Positions 32,029 through 33,902 of a stretch of DNA of 33,902 nt are shown piece after piece (position 1 is the stretch's first letter; every line of letters begins with the position of its first letter). The notes beneath the pieces are model-generated. The model did no database searches. It had not been told where the DNA came from and was given only the letters and a program-made list of their open reading frames with translations. Source of the DNA: Micromonospora sonchi (lineage in GTDB: Bacteria; Actinomycetota; Actinomycetes; Mycobacteriales; Micromonosporaceae); contig NZ_BMNB01000046.1 in NCBI RefSeq assembly GCF_014646235.1, positions 1-33,902 on the forward strand, in the 5' to 3' direction. A program made the translations under genes and the position numbers.

Positions 32029-33189
32029 ATGCGTACGGGTGTCTGGCTGGTGGGGGCGCGCGGATCGGTCGCGACCACCAGCATCGTGGGGGCTCTTGCC
32101 CTGCGGGCCGGGATGGCCGGGCCGACCGGGTGCGTCACCGAACTGCCCGAGGTGCGCGGTCCGGCGCTGCCGGCCTTCGCCGACCTGGTCTTCGGCGGGC
32201 ACGACGTGGTCGCCACCCCACTGGCCAAGCGCGCCGAGGCGCTTGCCGAGGCCGGCGTGCTGCCGGCCCGTCTGGTCGCCGCGCTGTCCGAGGAGTTGGC
32301 CGCCGTCGAGCGGGAGGTGCGAACGGCGGCGAGCGGCGGCAACCAGGCCGATCGGGCCGCCGCGTTGGTCCGCGACCTCACCGAGTTCCGGGATCGGCAC
32401 CGGCTGGCCCGCGTCGTGGTGGTCAACGTGGCGGCCACCGAGCCGGCCTGCCGTCCGCACCCCGCGCACGCCGACCCGGACGCGCTGCACGCCGCCCTCG
32501 CCGGCCCCGACGAGGTGCTGCCCCCCAGTTCGCTGTACGCGTACGCGGCGGTGACGGCGGGCTGCGCGTACGTCGACTTCACCCCCTCCACCGGCCTGCG
32601 GTTGCCGGCCCTGGCCGCACTGGCCGACGCCCACCGGGTGCCGTACGCCGGGCACGATGGCAAGACCGGGGAGACCCTGCTCAAGTCGGTGCTCGCCCCG
32701 ATGTTCGCGATGCGTCACCTCGCCGTGCGGTCCTGGTCCGGGATCAACCTGCTCGGTGGCGGCGACGGTGTCACGCTCGCCGACCCGGCGGCCAACGCCG
32801 CCAAGGTGCGCAGCAAGCAGCGGGTGCTCGACGAGACCCTCGGCTACCTGCCGCAGGGCGACACCCGCATCGATTACGTCGAGGACCTGGGCGACTTCAA
32901 GACCGCCTGGGATCTGATCACCTTCGCCGGCTTCCTCGGCACCGGGATGCGCCTGGAGTTCACCTGGCACGGCTGCGATTCGGCGCTGGCCGCTCCGCTC
33001 GTGCTCGACCTGGCCCGGCTCACCGCCGCCGCGCACGCCGCCGGCCACACCGGCCCGCTGACCGACCTCGCGTTCTTCTTCAAGGACCCGCTCGGCGACG
33101 GCACCCACTCGCTGGCCGAGCAGTGGACCCGGCTGCGCGCGTTCACCCGGCGGCTGCACACCGGAGGTGCCGATGACCCGCGTGGCTGA
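32029..33189 (+). CDS. Inositol-3-phosphate synthase family protein
   Basis: A 386-residue cytoplasmic protein of the Inos-1-P synthase family (COG1260 type), which converts glucose 6-phosphate to inositol 3-phosphate with bound NAD. It has a dinucleotide-binding start, GVWLVGARGSVATTSIVG, then FTPSTGLRLPAL, the core DGKTGETLLKSVLAPMFAMR (Lys-rich catalytic region) and SGINLLGGGDGVTLADPA. Length fits prokaryotic synthases. The start is ATG behind GGAAGGAG. It overlaps the next gene, an EboC-like prenyltransferase, by 17 bp. That pairing is recalled from actinobacterial ebo-type clusters and suggests it makes a cyclitol phosphate for that pathway rather than for general inositol lipid supply. 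Confidence 0.9.
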   Translation: MRTGVWLVGARGSVATTSIVGALALRAGMAGPTGCVTELPEVRGPALPAFADLVFGGHDVVATPLAKRAEALAEAGVLPARLVAALSEELAAVEREVRTAASGGNQADRAAALVRDLTEFRDRHRLARVVVVNVAATEPACRPHPAHADPDALHAALAGPDEVLPPSSLYAYAAVTAGCAYVDFTPSTGLRLPALAALADAHRVPYAGHDGKTGETLLKSVLAPMFAMRHLAVRSWSGINLLGGGDGVTLADPAANAAKVRSKQRVLDETLGYLPQGDTRIDYVEDLGDFKTAWDLITFAGFLGTGMRLEFTWHGCDSALAAPLVLDLARLTAAAHAAGHTGPLTDLAFFFKDPLGDGTHSLAEQWTRLRAFTRRLHTGGADDPRG

Positions 33190-33902
33190 CCTGGTCGAGC
33201 TGGTCCGGGCCCCGGCCGCGCTCTCGGTGCCCGGTGACGTGGTGGCCGGTGCCGCCGCGGCCGGCGCGCTGGGCCCGCGTACGCCGGCACTGGCCGCCTC
33301 GTCGGTGCTGCTGTACTGGGCCGGCATGGCCGCCAACGACTGGGCCGACCGGCGGCTGGACGCCGTCGAACGCCCGCAGCGGCCGATCCCCAGCGGCCGG
33401 GTCAGCCCCGGCCTCGCGGTCGGCCTCGCCGCCGGCCTCACCGCCGCGGGCGTCGGGCTCGACGCCGCCGCCGGCGGCCGGCGGGCCGCCGCCGTGGCGC
33501 TGCCGCTCGCCACGGCCATCTGGGGGTACGACCTGGCGGCCAAGAACACCGCCGCCGGTCCGGCCGTGATGGCCGCCTGCCGGGGATTGGACGTGCTGCT
33601 CGGCGCTTCCGCCGGCCGCCCGGCGCGAGCGCTGCCGGCGGCGCTGACCGTCGCCGCGCACACCTGGACCGTCACCGCCCTGTCCCGCCGCGAGGTCCAC
33701 GGCGCCGATCGCGCGCTGCCGCTGGGTACCCTCGCCGGCACCGCCCTGGTCGCCGCCAGCGCCGCGCTCCCGGCCCGGCCGCGTCGGCACACCGGCCCCG
33801 CCATCCTCGGCCGGTCCGGCGACTCGACTGCCGTCGGCCGGCCCGGCGGCAGCGCGTCCGCTCGCACCGGTCCCGTCGACCCGGGCGGCCGACCCGGGGC
33901 CG
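33173..33902 (+). CDS. eboC: EboC-like UbiA-family prenyltransferase (SCO3242-type), cut by window edge
   Basis: A frame of 243 residues without a stop runs to the right edge from ATG 33173, with GGAGGTG upstream. It overlaps the synthase gene by 17 bp. It is hydrophobic with several membrane segments. The first Asp-rich prenyl-diphosphate motif is NDWADRRLD (N55, D56, D59, D63), followed by RPQRPIPSGRV as in UbiA enzymes. The second motif region reads WGYDLAAKNTAAGPAVMA, the altered form typical of EboC proteins. In ebo clusters EboC is the membrane enzyme, encoded with EboA, a TatD-like hydrolase, a dehydroquinate-synthase-like protein and others. Those would lie beyond the window. The last 30 residues are low-complexity. 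Confidence 0.85.
   Translation, partial: MTRVADLVELVRAPAALSVPGDVVAGAAAAGALGPRTPALAASSVLLYWAGMAANDWADRRLDAVERPQRPIPSGRVSPGLAVGLAAGLTAAGVGLDAAAGGRRAAAVALPLATAIWGYDLAAKNTAAGPAVMAACRGLDVLLGASAGRPARALPAALTVAAHTWTVTALSRREVHGADRALPLGTLAGTALVAASAALPARPRRHTGPAILGRSGDSTAVGRPGGSASARTGPVDPGGRPGA

Overview
The window is very GC-rich chromosomal DNA with short spacers, GTG/TTG starts and TAnnnT-type -10 boxes. Its gene content (actinobacterial-type DnaG, DUF397, NIT-domain kinase with roadblock partner, inositol-phosphate synthase) points to a filamentous actinomycete. The tandem GTTAATAAGGGGCCCTTCCT element, seen twice, suggests Micromonospora or a close relative. That placement rests on recalled family and repeat patterns, not on a search.

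Layout. 1-243 is the start of a secreted C39-like peptidase gene running off the left edge. 921-2618 (-) is a GH20 hexosaminidase without a signal peptide, divergent from ppdK (2929-5652). A roadblock/LC7 gene lies convergent to ppdK. From 6459 rightward come a possible 21-codon leader ORF, a VOC protein, dgt (overlapping TTGA start), a siderophore-interacting-type flavoprotein, a C-tract/palindrome/G-tract spacer, a BCCT transporter, dnaG and a conserved small protein. 13538-17169 is a drug-type ABC exporter. Its ATPase is separated from its two permeases by about 1.1 kb holding a carboxymuconolactone-decarboxylase-like gene, the apparent tail of a lost XRE/DUF5753 regulator, a DUF397 gene and a dispersed repeat.

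17295-24572 (-) is the most unusual part. It is a tightly packed operon reading fused TRAP permease, TAXI lipoprotein, NIT-domain histidine kinase, roadblock protein and a second TAXI lipoprotein. Three of its four junctions overlap by 4 bp. It looks like a transporter merged with the first two genes of a conservon, without the DUF742 and GTPase genes that normally follow. I infer a combined uptake and sensing unit for an unknown small carboxylate-like ligand.

25282-31548 is a ROK regulator followed by a sugar ABC importer (double ATPase, permease, Tat/lipoprotein binding protein) and a Gfo/Idh/MocA oxidoreductase. A 22-bp near-palindrome ahead of a good promoter is the likely operator. After a spacer rich in hairpins, 32029 to the right edge holds an inositol-3-phosphate synthase overlapped by an EboC-like UbiA prenyltransferase. 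This is probably the beginning of an ebo-type cluster that continues outside the window.
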